64,000 nt of DNA from Thiodiazotropha sp050305635 (GCA_050305635.1 JBNLFS010000020.1:40444-104443); one strand, 5' to 3'. Counted from the first letter of the stretch, positions 8,886 to 18,476 are shown. Numbers and translations: made by a program. The notes: generated by a model not told the origin, from the sequence alone.

Positions 8886-11066
8886 TTACTGGAATTCGTA
8901 GCGCAGGGCGACGAAGCCCAGGTAAGTGGTGTTGTCCTGTGGCGCCGTACCCAGAGAGAGCAGGGTCGGCAGGGTGTTTACGGTGCCGTCCTGGGTCCAG
9001 TCGGTTTCCGCGAAACGTTCGTAGCGGTACTCCGCGCGCAGCGAGAGCTGTTCGCTGATGCGGTAACTGCCGTGCAGGCTGAATGCGCTGAGCCGTGACC
9101 TCAGATCCGGCAGCGAGGGTGCGTTGTCGAAGCCGAGTTCCCCGGTGAATTCGGAGTAGGTGTAATCGGCGCCCAGCTCGAGCTTGTCCGGTATGGCGGT
9201 CCAGTCCAGGCCGATGCCGACGGTGTCGGTGCGGTTTTGCGACGAGGCGATCCAGAGGTTGTCGGGATCGGAGTAGAAGAGTTTCTCACTGCCCTTCTGA
9301 TCGGAGCTGAGTTCGTCGTAGGTGTAGTAGGTCGACGCGGACAGGTTCTCATCAAAGGTGTAGGAGAGACTGAGGGTCGAGACCAGGCCCTTGGCCTCCT
9401 GCAGACCCAGGTAACTGTGATCATAATCGTCCTTGACGAAGTCCAAATCGAACCCCAGGGTAAGAGTCTCGTAGGGGGTCATCGACAGCATCACGCCGAA
9501 TGAATCCCGCTGCCGGTCGGTCATGGTGAGGACCCGCATCAGGGGATTGTCGTAGTAGTTCGGATTCGGGTTGTCGAGCAGTGGGTCGATCTGCGACAGG
9601 GGCACATAGGACGAGACGTCCCGGTCCGAGTAGGCATACTTCAGGGTGGTTTCGAGCCGATCCAGGGGCTGCAGTTTCAGCTTGCTCCAGAGGGTCTTGT
9701 CCTGGGTCTCCTCGGCCTGCACATAGGTGCGTTCCATGCGGTCCAGGTCGTAGCCGCCGGACAGGGTAATGCGATGCGGGAAGCGGTAGGCCGCCTTCAG
9801 GCGGGTCAGCTCCTGGGTGTAGCTGTAGGGACGGTTCTGCCGTTGTCCCCCTGAGGCGGTATCGGTCACCACATAGTCGTAGACATGGACACTCGAACCG
9901 TTGTCCCGATCGCTGTAGGTATGACTGGCGTCGATGCGCAGGCGCGGCAGGGGACGGGCATTGAGTTCGACAGCCGCCAGGGTGGTGTCGACCTTGCCGT
10001 CCAGACTGTTCGCCGGCAGTGCCGAGGTCGCGATCGAGGGGTTGATGGTGTAGGGCAGGTAGTCCTGGTCCTGGGTCATGCGCCCTCGCGCCAGGCGCGC
10101 GCTCACCCGGGTGGTCGGGGTCAGCTGATAGGCGAACAGCCCGCTGAGCTGGTGAAACTCGTTGTCCGGCGCTTCGGCCATCCGGCCATAGGCGGTGTCG
10201 CTGGTGGCCTCCTGGTAGGGGTTGCGCCAGACGATGGCATCCTGATCGTTGTTGAAGAAGGAGCCGGAATAACCAATCTCTGCCTGGAACCGCTCACCGG
10301 TGTAACCCAGGTTGATCCCGAGTTCATCGGTCTCATATTCAAACGCGACCGGAAGGTAGACCGTCTGGTTGAAACCGAAGGTTGCGCCCAAATCCTTGAT
10401 GCCGTCTTTCTTCTCATGCCGGGCAAACCCGGAAACCTCCCAACGTTTCGCCGGTAACAGGCTGAAACGCGCACTGGTGCGGTCCCGTTGAGTCTCCAGA
10501 GGAATACGTCGCAGATCGGTGGTCAGATTGGGCATGTCGGTGGTGGTCGGACCGGAAACCCAGTTGGCCGGCAGCTCGTAGCGTCCGTCGTTGCGGTCCA
10601 GGTAGGGTGAGTAGGCGCTGCGCTCCCGGAAGTTTGGGATCTCGTGGTATTCGATGCCGATCGAATAGCGGCCCTGGCGACCGCCTTCGAGTTCGATGCG
10701 GCGGGACTCCAGGCCGAGATCCTGTGCGGCACCCTCGGCATATTCACCGTTTTCACCCCGATAGCGGAACTCGCCACCGGCGTTGAACAGCACGCCCTCC
10801 TCTTCGGTGCCGGTGTAGCGTCCGAAGCGGTAGTCGTCGTTGTTCTGGTAACCCGCGCCACCTTCCACCCAACCCGAGGTGCCGGTCTCGTCGGGACAGT
10901 AGCGACAGGCGGGTGGCTCAGAGTCGGAGTTTTCCTCGGCGCGCACAGGCGCGGCGATCAACAGGGCGGTGAGCAGCAGGGTCCTGAACATCAGACTTAG
11001 CGGCAGACCCGTGGCGCAACCCGCGTGCTGCCCGATCCTGGATGAGTGTTTGAATCTTGTGTGCAT
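8886..11066 (-). CDS. mtrB: MtrB/PioB-family outer-membrane beta-barrel
   Basis: A porin-like barrel of about 726 residues that in known Mtr complexes sheathes the MtrA decaheme cytochrome through the outer membrane. After the signal peptide the mature protein has the family CXXC motif (CRYC) and then GWVEGGAGYQ. The rest is alternating beta-strand sequence rich in Tyr, Arg and Asp down to the C-terminal ALRYEFQ. Two starts are possible: ATG at 11066, with an AGGGGAACGG site and only 33 bp after mtrA, or ATG at 10991, which gives a tidier signal peptide but has no ribosome site. It lies between mtrA and the second OmcA/MtrC gene. Confidence 0.93.
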   Translation of the reverse strand: MHTRFKHSSRIGQHAGCATGLPLSLMFRTLLLTALLIAAPVRAEENSDSEPPACRYCPDETGTSGWVEGGAGYQNNDDYRFGRYTGTEEEGVLFNAGGEFRYRGENGEYAEGAAQDLGLESRRIELEGGRQGRYSIGIEYHEIPNFRERSAYSPYLDRNDGRYELPANWVSGPTTTDMPNLTTDLRRIPLETQRDRTSARFSLLPAKRWEVSGFARHEKKDGIKDLGATFGFNQTVYLPVAFEYETDELGINLGYTGERFQAEIGYSGSFFNNDQDAIVWRNPYQEATSDTAYGRMAEAPDNEFHQLSGLFAYQLTPTTRVSARLARGRMTQDQDYLPYTINPSIATSALPANSLDGKVDTTLAAVELNARPLPRLRIDASHTYSDRDNGSSVHVYDYVVTDTASGGQRQNRPYSYTQELTRLKAAYRFPHRITLSGGYDLDRMERTYVQAEETQDKTLWSKLKLQPLDRLETTLKYAYSDRDVSSYVPLSQIDPLLDNPNPNYYDNPLMRVLTMTDRQRDSFGVMLSMTPYETLTLGFDLDFVKDDYDHSYLGLQEAKGLVSTLSLSYTFDENLSASTYYTYDELSSDQKGSEKLFYSDPDNLWIASSQNRTDTVGIGLDWTAIPDKLELGADYTYSEFTGELGFDNAPSLPDLRSRLSAFSLHGSYRISEQLSLRAEYRYERFAETDWTQDGTVNTLPTLLSLGTAPQDNTTYLGFVALRYEFQ

Positions 11067-11099
11067 CTTATGCCGTTCCCCTGATATTCCGTGTCACGC

Positions 11100-12098
11100 T
11101 CATCGCAAGGGCGAGACGCCGGAAGGATGGTTGGTGCCATGCATCTGGGAGTGGCAGTTCAGGCAGCCTTTGACGCTGAGGAACTGGGAGGGAATCCTCG
11201 AACCGTTGTAGCTGACACTGGGGTGGCCTGCCGGGGCATGGCACTGCTGGCAGAGCTGGGGCGGGCGTTTCTTCAGCAACGCCTGGAAATTGGAACCGTG
11301 ACTGGCATGACAGAGAGTGCAGTCTTCCGCGGCGGGTTCGTGTTCCCAGAGAAACGGGCCGCGTTTCTCCGCGTGACAGGCGGTGCACTTTTCGCGCATC
11401 GTGGCGGCGATCTTCAGGCCGCCACCATCCTCGCCATGCACGTTGTGACACTCGCTGCAGGTCATCTGGCCTTCCCGCACCGGGTGGTGGGAGGCCTGGA
11501 AAAACTTCGCCTTCTGGTTGGCGTGACAGTCGAAGCAGACCTGCGCCTGGTCGGCGTGCTGCAACACCGGGTCCCGCGCCACATGGATCCGGTGGCAGTC
11601 GGCGCAAGCGACTTCGTTGAACTCGTGGCTGGAGCCCTGCCATTCGATCCGCTGGTGGTTCTGGTGACAGGTAAGGCAACGGTCGTTCTGATCCTTCACC
11701 GGTGTCCAGGCCTTGCGCCCGAAATTGAGGATAGGCGGTTTGACTTCGCCCTCCTTGGTGTCGACCTGATGTTCACCCCCCGGTCCATGACAGGTTTCGC
11801 ACTGTTCGTTGGCGAACGGGGTGCGCGGGTCGGCGGCTACCGCATGACGGGTCTTGAACAGGGGCATCACCGGATACTCGTTGTCCTCGTCGTGACATTT
11901 CAGGCAGGTGTCGGCGCCTTTCTTGGAGGGTTGCGCGGCCAGCACACGCGCAACGGTCTGTTGCGCCTCTTCGAGGGGCATGCGCGGATGCCCCGTCATG
12001 GATGCGTCGTCCGCGGCCTCGAGCAAAGGAGAAATCGACAACAGGAGCAGGAACAGGGTCAGCAACCCGCTCAGCCGTATCGGATGTAGATCGAGCAT
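11100..12098 (-). CDS. mtrA: MtrA/DmsE-family decaheme cytochrome c
   Basis: A 332-residue periplasmic decaheme cytochrome, the size of Shewanella MtrA. The start at 12098 has an AGGAAG site. The Sec signal runs to about residue 31 (LLLLSISPLLEAADD). Ten CXXCH motifs are spread along the mature protein (CLKCH, CETCH, CLTCH, CADCH, CFDCH, CSECH, CTACH, CTLCH, CQQCH, CLNCH). Its family role is to carry electrons through the MtrB barrel between periplasmic carriers and surface cytochromes. The gene lies 50 bp after the first OmcA/MtrC gene and 33 bp before mtrB, so co-transcription is very likely. Confidence 0.94.
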   Translation of the reverse strand: MLDLHPIRLSGLLTLFLLLLSISPLLEAADDASMTGHPRMPLEEAQQTVARVLAAQPSKKGADTCLKCHDEDNEYPVMPLFKTRHAVAADPRTPFANEQCETCHGPGGEHQVDTKEGEVKPPILNFGRKAWTPVKDQNDRCLTCHQNHQRIEWQGSSHEFNEVACADCHRIHVARDPVLQHADQAQVCFDCHANQKAKFFQASHHPVREGQMTCSECHNVHGEDGGGLKIAATMREKCTACHAEKRGPFLWEHEPAAEDCTLCHASHGSNFQALLKKRPPQLCQQCHAPAGHPSVSYNGSRIPSQFLSVKGCLNCHSQMHGTNHPSGVSPLR

Positions 12099-12148
12099 AC
12101 TCAGCTTCCTGTTGTCGTTTTCACTGCCATGCAGGGACTGCAACGCGC

Positions 12149-14611
12149 TCAAGGCACGTGATGCACCGACTTGACGTCCACCGCCCCGCTGACGCCGTGG
12201 CATTCGTCACAGCGTTCGAACACCCGGCCGTCGAGCAGCACATCCTGCTGGTTCATGTCGAAGGCCGCATCGCCGATGCTGACCATGTGCTCACGTGCCG
12301 CTGCGCTATCGTGACAGCCCGCGCAACTCGCAGCTTTGGGTGAGATCACCGGCAACAGCAGGGGATCCACCAGGCTGTCCGCATTCGTCACCAGACTCAG
12401 CAGATCCGCATTGGGGTTGCCGGCGCCGGTCTGGGGATCGAACGTCGTGGTGCTGCTGCTGAGCACGCTGCTGCCGAGCCGTCCGTTGTCACTGCGATAG
12501 GAATCCCCCACATGACAGGTGGCGCAGTCCGAAACGATGCCCGGGTAGGCCACCTCCACGCTGTAATCCTCCACCTCGCCGGGGGGATTGCCGTGGGTGT
12601 AGGGCGAAGCGCGGAAACTGCCGGCATGGATCCCGTGAATCATGGTTTTGAACTGGTAGGACTGGTTGAAGGTGCGTCCGTCGAAGGGACTGGTCATGGG
12701 GAATACCGGCAGTACATCCCCGTTGGGATCGGTCATCAGGGTGGTCGAAGCCCGGTTCGGATTGTGGCAGATGGGGCAGGCCTCAACGGTGTTGCGCGCA
12801 CCCCGGTGGAAGGCGTTGGCCAGGGTATTGGAACCCGAGGCGGTGCCGAGCATGCCATGACAGGCGTTGCACTTCTCGGTGGACACCACCTGGCGTCTGG
12901 GTATCAGGGTGCCATCGATGGCAAAGTCCTGATAGGTATTGAGCACCGGTATGTTGACCCGGGTCAGCGGATCGATGGCGCCGGTGGCCACATTCAACAC
13001 CCGGGGTTCCGTAACCTGGCCGATGCTCACCACCCGGGCGGTGCCATGGGCCTGTTCCGCCGAGTTGTCCGGCAGTGCCGGTAACGTCAGCGTGTAGTGA
13101 TGGGTGCCGTCGTCAGCGCCGTTCACCGCCCGGTCGTTGACCGTGTTGGTGTAGTCCGCCACCGCGTTGGAGGCGCCGATCAGGTTCAGCGAGGCGACAT
13201 ACAGGCGCAGGTTGTAGAAGGTGTTGTCACTGCCGCAGTCGCCGTCGCAATCGGCGGTCAGGTCATAGGCGCTGCCGTCATTGGGGTTGGTGAGTGAATA
13301 ACGCACCGTGACCTGACGGCTGGCGGCATCGTAACTCAGCGTTTCGATGTTGAACCGGTAGTTGGTCGAGTGTGCTTCGAGCTGATTGAAGTGCACGGTC
13401 TCGACGCTGGCGATGGTGGACGCCCCGGCGTGACACACGGAGCAGGCCGAATTGTCCGGCGTATTGTCCTCCATGACGAAGTCGAAGCCCTGGTGGTCGT
13501 TGAAGTCCACATCGTCATGACAGGCGCCGCAGGCCTGCTGGGTGGGTTTGCTCTGCCAATTGTCCCCCTGGGGGGTCAACAGGTTGCCCTCGCTGTCCCG
13601 CCTGGCGCCGTCGTGGCATTTTTTGCAGTTGCGCAGGTCCTGGGGAAAACCCACCTCGGAATAGTCGGTGAGCGCACCGTTGAATCCCCCCAGCAGGTAG
13701 GGCGTGGTCAGGGCGCGGCCTTTGTGGATCTTGTGGATCATCACCTTGAAGTCGATCACCTCACCGGTCTGCGCCTCGGTGGTGCCCGGGTTGTGGCACA
13801 GCACGCAGTACTGGGGATCGATGCGTCCGCCGCCGTGCATCGCCAGTTGGTTATGACACTCGTTGCAGGCGCTGCGGTCGACCACGATGCGAGTGTCTTC
13901 GGCTGCAACGGGTACCGACCGGTTCTGCGCATCGAAACTGAAATCGTAATAGGGATTGAGCGCCACGATGGTGTTGCGATTGGCGTCGCGGATCTGCAGT
14001 TGGATGGCGATCCGGTGGGTCGCGGAGGGATCCCAGATGAGGGTGTCGGTGCCGGGCAGCGTCGCGGTGGTGATATCCGTGGAAAAGGTGTAGGTGTAGT
14101 AGCCTTCATCGCTGTGATAGACCAGGCTGGCCGGGGTTTCGGTGGTGGCCTGCCAGGCGCCCTCGGGAACCGCGGTGCCGGTGCGCTGGCGGTAGATGTA
14201 ACTGACCCACTGATCCGCTTCCCCGGAACCCTCGACCCCGTAGTCGCCGGGGGTGCCCGGCACCAGCTTGGCCAGGGCGATGCGCACTTCATTGGTGGTC
14301 AGATCGGTGACCGGCTGACCGTCGGTAGTGGCGATGCGGAAGTTCACCACCGGCGGGGAGTTGAGCGTAACCGGGTTGACGCCCGAGGGCAGATCCGTGA
14401 AGGGATCGGAAGGTTGCTCGAGGGCCAGGGTGGCGTCCCCGGCAATGAGGTCTCTCAGGGTGACGCTTGCCGTTGACGAATCATCCCCCGCGCTGCCGCC
14501 ATCGCCGATCACTCGGCCACCCTCGTCTCCACCACCGCAACCGGTCAGTGTGGCGGTCAGAATCAGGTACACAAGAAAAGATATGCCGTAACGGCGACGG
14601 ACTCGGAACAT
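12149..14611 (-). CDS. OmcA/MtrC-family decaheme outer-membrane cytochrome c (first copy)
   Basis: An 820-residue surface lipoprotein and the first gene of the Mtr operon. The start at 14611 has a GGGGGAG site. Lipobox LTGC (Cys25) is followed by a Gly/Asp-rich linker. Ten CXXCH motifs are present: the first pentaheme group starts at Cys249 (CNECH, CVLCH, CKKCH, CGACH, CSVCH); the second is C-terminal (CNACH, CPICH, CATCH, CAGCH, CDECH), the last only about 18 residues from the end. A beta domain lies between the groups. It is longer than the second copy and diverged from it, so the two surface cytochromes may have different partners. Confidence 0.93.
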   Translation of the reverse strand: MFRVRRRYGISFLVYLILTATLTGCGGGDEGGRVIGDGGSAGDDSSTASVTLRDLIAGDATLALEQPSDPFTDLPSGVNPVTLNSPPVVNFRIATTDGQPVTDLTTNEVRIALAKLVPGTPGDYGVEGSGEADQWVSYIYRQRTGTAVPEGAWQATTETPASLVYHSDEGYYTYTFSTDITTATLPGTDTLIWDPSATHRIAIQLQIRDANRNTIVALNPYYDFSFDAQNRSVPVAAEDTRIVVDRSACNECHNQLAMHGGGRIDPQYCVLCHNPGTTEAQTGEVIDFKVMIHKIHKGRALTTPYLLGGFNGALTDYSEVGFPQDLRNCKKCHDGARRDSEGNLLTPQGDNWQSKPTQQACGACHDDVDFNDHQGFDFVMEDNTPDNSACSVCHAGASTIASVETVHFNQLEAHSTNYRFNIETLSYDAASRQVTVRYSLTNPNDGSAYDLTADCDGDCGSDNTFYNLRLYVASLNLIGASNAVADYTNTVNDRAVNGADDGTHHYTLTLPALPDNSAEQAHGTARVVSIGQVTEPRVLNVATGAIDPLTRVNIPVLNTYQDFAIDGTLIPRRQVVSTEKCNACHGMLGTASGSNTLANAFHRGARNTVEACPICHNPNRASTTLMTDPNGDVLPVFPMTSPFDGRTFNQSYQFKTMIHGIHAGSFRASPYTHGNPPGEVEDYSVEVAYPGIVSDCATCHVGDSYRSDNGRLGSSVLSSSTTTFDPQTGAGNPNADLLSLVTNADSLVDPLLLPVISPKAASCAGCHDSAAAREHMVSIGDAAFDMNQQDVLLDGRVFERCDECHGVSGAVDVKSVHHVP

Positions 14612-15218
14612 AGGGACTCCCCCACGCATTGCAAGACGGTTTGCCATGCGTGCATATAATTGGCGAATGATTCCGGTGTACCGATAAACCTGAACGGCGA
14701 GGTCACACAATAAGGGCGGATCCCTGTGTATTCGATAGGTGATTCATCTTCAATCAGGTGGCCGATGAAACACACTATCGAATCGGGTTATCTCAAAAGA
14801 TAAACCCTGCATATGAATTGTCCAGAGTGCCCGCTGATAAGTAAAAACCGCATAAATAAACCAATATGAGGGATATTACGCATGTGGATGGATGTTATTC
14901 CGGGTGATATCTCTGAGATTCCTGAGCGTCCCAGGCAAAACTCAAGATTGGTCGCAACGAATTCTCTGGGGTCGTTCACTTTGTAATTAAAAACTTTTAT
15001 GGAACCAATCGCGATAAGTTTTGTGACGGATTATCCGCCATACCCGTTCGGGATGCGGGTGCCGGGTTAATAATAATTGCAATCGGTATTCAGGCTGTGT
15101 TGATGAGCGAAACCGAATCGAAACCGGTCACTGGCGAATACCCCAAAGATTGCCCGATCATCCTTGTGCATGGGAGCACTATAGTTATTCGGATAACAAT
15201 CAAAACATGGAGCTGCCG
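14612..15218. other. Divergent promoter region between the Mtr operon and the exported pair
   Basis: About 600 bp, AT-rich between 14780 and 15080, with no supported gene. It must hold the leftward Mtr promoter and the rightward promoter of the lipoprotein gene at 15219. The inverted repeats listed at 14730-14783 are the only structured elements I can name. Confidence 0.5.
14730..14783. promoter_or_regulatory. Nested inverted repeats upstream of the Mtr operon
   Basis: ATTCGATAG (14730-14738) is perfectly inverted as CTATCGAAT (14775-14783). Between them is a smaller palindrome TGATT-N7-AATCA (14740-14756). They lie about 120-170 bp upstream of the first Mtr gene start. Spacing and symmetry suggest a regulator site, but the centre does not match the FNR consensus TTGAT-N4-ATCAA. 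The binding protein is unknown. Confidence 0.35.
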
Positions 15219-17096
15219 ATGATCCCTCTCCATTTGCCGCGTACCCCGTTCATTCCCGCCGCTCTGTTGTGTACGCTGCTGGCCGCCTGCTCCCCCCAGC
15301 CGGGGACCACCCATCTTGTTGACAAGCAAGCTCCGGGCGGCGAAGCGAACGACCCCTTGACCCGCTATGACGCGGTCTCCGCAATCGAGATCGTCGACAG
15401 TCCGGCCACCGGGGTGGCCCTGGGGTGGGGGTGGAACCGGGGGGATTCCGAGCCGGTGCCGACGATCTGTGTCGAGTTCGTTCCCGGCGAGGAACCGGCC
15501 CAGACCCGCTATATGACCATGCAGGAAGTGTCCGACAACTACACCCTGATGAAGAGCCTGGGGGTGTCCGCGGAGGCCTCGGTGAAGGCGATCGGCTATG
15601 AGGCCAGCGGCAAGGCGGCGTTTGCCAAGTCCATGGATATGAGCAGCGAACGTTCCACTTTTATCCTCAACGCGGTGGTGCAGAACGGGGTCCGTTACAC
15701 CGCTCCGGTGCCGGACGATTCCGTTTCGGTCGGTGAGGCGCAGGCTGCCGGGTACCAGCCCCCGGTGAACGAACGGGGCGGTTCCCGGGGTGCGGTGCGA
15801 TTGACCCCCGAGGCCCTGGCCCTGGCGAAAAAGCGCGACGGGCTGGAGGCTTTCAAGCACCGCTGTGGATCCGCGTTCGTTTCAGCGATTTACGGGGGCG
15901 CCAAGCTGACGGCGGCATTGAGCATCGCCGCGGACAGTCTGGAGGAGAAAGAGTCTCTGAGCGCGGACCTCAGTGGCGGGGGCTGGGGCGCGCGATTCGA
16001 ATCCAAGTTGAACGAAAACAAAACCACAGGCAGCCGCTCCGAGCGCATGGACCTGTCCCTGTTCATGACCGGTGGCAAGGGTGACACCATTCCCGCGACG
16101 CAGAAGGATCTGACCGACAAACTGCAGACCCTCTCCCTGGACGCCTATGTGGCGCCCAAGGACTTCCAGATCGCCATCACCCCCTATGAAATATTGTCGA
16201 ACTGGCCGGGCAGGATTCTGCCGGACAAGCAGACGGAGTTCGAAGAACTGGCCAGTTACTGGGGCAGCTACAATACCCTCTACGACGAGATGCAGCAGGC
16301 CCTGGACAATCCCCAGGACTATGTGGCGGTGAGTCGCGACGCGAACGGCTGCCTGGTGGTGCCCAGCTGCTCGGTTCAGCGCGAGGCCCTGTCCGCCTCA
16401 CAACAGACCCTCAAACTGATGACCGAGCGTCGGGTCGAAATCCCAGGCTGGGAGCCGATCTTTAAACAGATCGAAAAACCCCTGGTCGAGGCCCGGGACA
16501 AGGCCAAGGCATCCCTGGCCCAGTGTGAGAAGGACAACAGTCTGATCACTGAGATTGCCACCGACAGCCCGATGCAGACACTCAAGCGCGCCCAGGACGA
16601 GGTGCTGGTCAAGTTGCGCAGGATGCAGGAGGAGGCCCGCATCTGCAGCGATCGCAGTGATGTGTGCGATTTCTCTCCGGATAATTACCGCAGTCCCTAC
16701 GCCTTCCGCATTCAGCTGCCGATGCCCGCCAAGGCATCCCTGATCCGTCTCGAGGAGCTGACCGATCTGCATGTGGGTCGTACGGCCAAACAACGCTGTT
16801 CGATCTCATCCACCGACCCGGGATGCCTGACCAACCGACAGATCGATCAGTGGGGTGATAAACTCGGTTTCATTCCTGTCACCCGTCAGATGGACCCGCA
16901 ACGTTTCGCGCTTTACCAGGCCCGTCTCGAAGGTCTGGATAAAGCCGAAACCGCGGATCAAGCATCACCGAAACCGGGATGTGTAGCTCAGCCGTACTCC
17001 TATGAGCAGGGCCGTGATGACGTGATCTGGTACAACCCGGCTTACCGGCAACCCTCCGCAACGGACACCGGGACAGAGACGCAGAAGGGCGCGTGA
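15219..17096 (+). CDS. Exported lipoprotein, possible MACPF/CDC-like fold
   Basis: A 625-residue lipoprotein; the start at 15219 follows GGAG at good spacing (an ATG at 15207 is an alternative), with lipobox LLAAC. I know no named family for it. Two stretches recall membrane-attack/perforin-type proteins: SLGVSAEASVKAIGYEASGK with a following Ser-rich YVL-like strand (about residues 125-170), and FKHRCGSAFVSAIYGGAKLT, which occupies the place of the usual YGTHY...GG signature and is followed by long amphipathic Ser/Thr-rich segments. That fold is an inference from pattern, not a firm match. The C-terminal half is helical and contains several Cys. The next gene overlaps it by 4 bp. Confidence 0.6.
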   Translation: MIPLHLPRTPFIPAALLCTLLAACSPQPGTTHLVDKQAPGGEANDPLTRYDAVSAIEIVDSPATGVALGWGWNRGDSEPVPTICVEFVPGEEPAQTRYMTMQEVSDNYTLMKSLGVSAEASVKAIGYEASGKAAFAKSMDMSSERSTFILNAVVQNGVRYTAPVPDDSVSVGEAQAAGYQPPVNERGGSRGAVRLTPEALALAKKRDGLEAFKHRCGSAFVSAIYGGAKLTAALSIAADSLEEKESLSADLSGGGWGARFESKLNENKTTGSRSERMDLSLFMTGGKGDTIPATQKDLTDKLQTLSLDAYVAPKDFQIAITPYEILSNWPGRILPDKQTEFEELASYWGSYNTLYDEMQQALDNPQDYVAVSRDANGCLVVPSCSVQREALSASQQTLKLMTERRVEIPGWEPIFKQIEKPLVEARDKAKASLAQCEKDNSLITEIATDSPMQTLKRAQDEVLVKLRRMQEEARICSDRSDVCDFSPDNYRSPYAFRIQLPMPAKASLIRLEELTDLHVGRTAKQRCSISSTDPGCLTNRQIDQWGDKLGFIPVTRQMDPQRFALYQARLEGLDKAETADQASPKPGCVAQPYSYEQGRDDVIWYNPAYRQPSATDTGTETQKGA

Positions 17097-18451
17097 AGAT
17101 GCCGGGTGTGTCTTCTCGGTTTCAATTCCTGTGGTTGCTGCTGGGTTTGCTGAGCAGTCTGTGCGCGAACGCCGCCTGTCATCTGGCTGAGGTCGATTGG
17201 CAGGCGGATACCGCGTTGTCGCAATTTCTGCATAGTTGCGAGCGCCCTCCGGACGATCAGGAACGCTGGCTTTATACCTGGGGCCATGAGGAAAAATTCG
17301 CCCTCCTGACCCACGACGGGTATGGTGTGTTTCGCGTCTTCAATGATGCCCAGCAGTTCACCTTTGCCGGTATCCAGGCGCGGCGTTTTCTGTTCGAGTA
17401 CAAGGACTATCCCCGTTTTCCGCTGTATACCGACCTGCTACGCAAATCTCTGGGCACTGCCACGGTTGGGACGCTGTATGCCTATACCCGGAATCAGGAG
17501 ATGCTCGACCGGTTGCAGCGATTGTGGTCCCGACAGGTCACTCAGGACGGTAACATACCGGCGCCCGCGGACGATGGCACCCGCTCCGCCGCTCGGACCG
17601 GGCTGACCGCATTGGCGTTCAATCAGGTCAATCCCGGGTTTCTCGAGGACCTGCCCCACGCAATCGAAACGCTGATCGATGACACGCAAAAAGCACTCAA
17701 GAGCCTCGATCTCCCTCAACAGCGACGGCTCTATCTGCAGGGTCGGCTGCTGGGATTGAAACGGGCTCAGCAAGCCGGTGAGGGCGGTTTGCCATCGAAC
17801 ATCTCCTACGGACCTTCGGTCTATTTTTCCAATGCGCCGAATACCGCGATCCATCACTACTTTGACGGGAAGCATACCGGTATCGCCTGCCGCCTGAGCG
17901 ACACGGATCGGGTGACCGACCTGACGGATCCCCAGGACCGGCAGGCCATGCTGGCCCATGACATCCTGTTACACCGCGCCGACGGTAGTGCGGATAAATT
18001 TCCCGGCGGCTACAACGAACTGGTCAATCCACTGGCCTACCGCTCAGCGACCCAGGGCCGGTTGATCAAGAATGGCAATGTCTATGCGGATACCGGGCTG
18101 ATTCACTATGAAGCCCCCGGCGTGTGCCGGCGCATCCGATTGGATGATTTCCGTACCTGTGACGCGGTGGTGCGCTTGCTCCAGGTAGGCCTGTTCAACG
18201 GCGGCAGTGAGGCGGGCCCGCTCTACCGGATGCTGACCATCGATGAAGCGGAACAGCAGGTACAACACTTTCTGGGTGCGATACGCGGTTGCACGGTGAC
18301 CGCCTCTGATGCGCAGGCCCGGCAATCACAAAACCTCCCGGCCCTACCCAACACCTGCGACTCAGTTCGAGGCGCAGCCTTCGCCCAGGGATTCTTCTAC
18401 CGTTCCAATCAAGCGTTCTTCGAAACGCTGCAACGGGAACGCTGTCGTTGA
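17093..18451 (+). CDS. Exported hypothetical protein coupled to the preceding lipoprotein
   Basis: A 452-residue protein with a clear Sec signal (FLWLLLGLLSSLCANAAC). The GTG at 17093 overlaps the previous stop as GTGA, so translation is probably coupled; an ATG six bases on is an alternative. The mature part is mostly helical, with scattered cysteines that could form disulfides and a central segment GPSVYFSNAPNTAIHHYFDG. I recognise no enzyme motif or family. The tight coupling suggests that it works with the lipoprotein in the periplasm or at the cell surface. It ends 25 bp before the convergent gene at 18477. Confidence 0.7.
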   Translation: MKMPGVSSRFQFLWLLLGLLSSLCANAACHLAEVDWQADTALSQFLHSCERPPDDQERWLYTWGHEEKFALLTHDGYGVFRVFNDAQQFTFAGIQARRFLFEYKDYPRFPLYTDLLRKSLGTATVGTLYAYTRNQEMLDRLQRLWSRQVTQDGNIPAPADDGTRSAARTGLTALAFNQVNPGFLEDLPHAIETLIDDTQKALKSLDLPQQRRLYLQGRLLGLKRAQQAGEGGLPSNISYGPSVYFSNAPNTAIHHYFDGKHTGIACRLSDTDRVTDLTDPQDRQAMLAHDILLHRADGSADKFPGGYNELVNPLAYRSATQGRLIKNGNVYADTGLIHYEAPGVCRRIRLDDFRTCDAVVRLLQVGLFNGGSEAGPLYRMLTIDEAEQQVQHFLGAIRGCTVTASDAQARQSQNLPALPNTCDSVRGAAFAQGFFYRSNQAFFETLQRERCR

Positions 18452-18476
18452 GTTTTGCAGGTCATGGCGTGCTCTG

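Noticed and set aside
11068..11679. 203-codon minus-strand ORF inside mtrA
   Set aside because: Overlaps the decaheme gene in another frame and would destroy its heme motifs; Arg/Pro-rich composition typical of a shadow.
14740..14756. FNR box upstream of the Mtr operon
   Set aside because: TGATT-N7-AATCA does not match TTGAT-N4-ATCAA; kept only as an unnamed palindrome.
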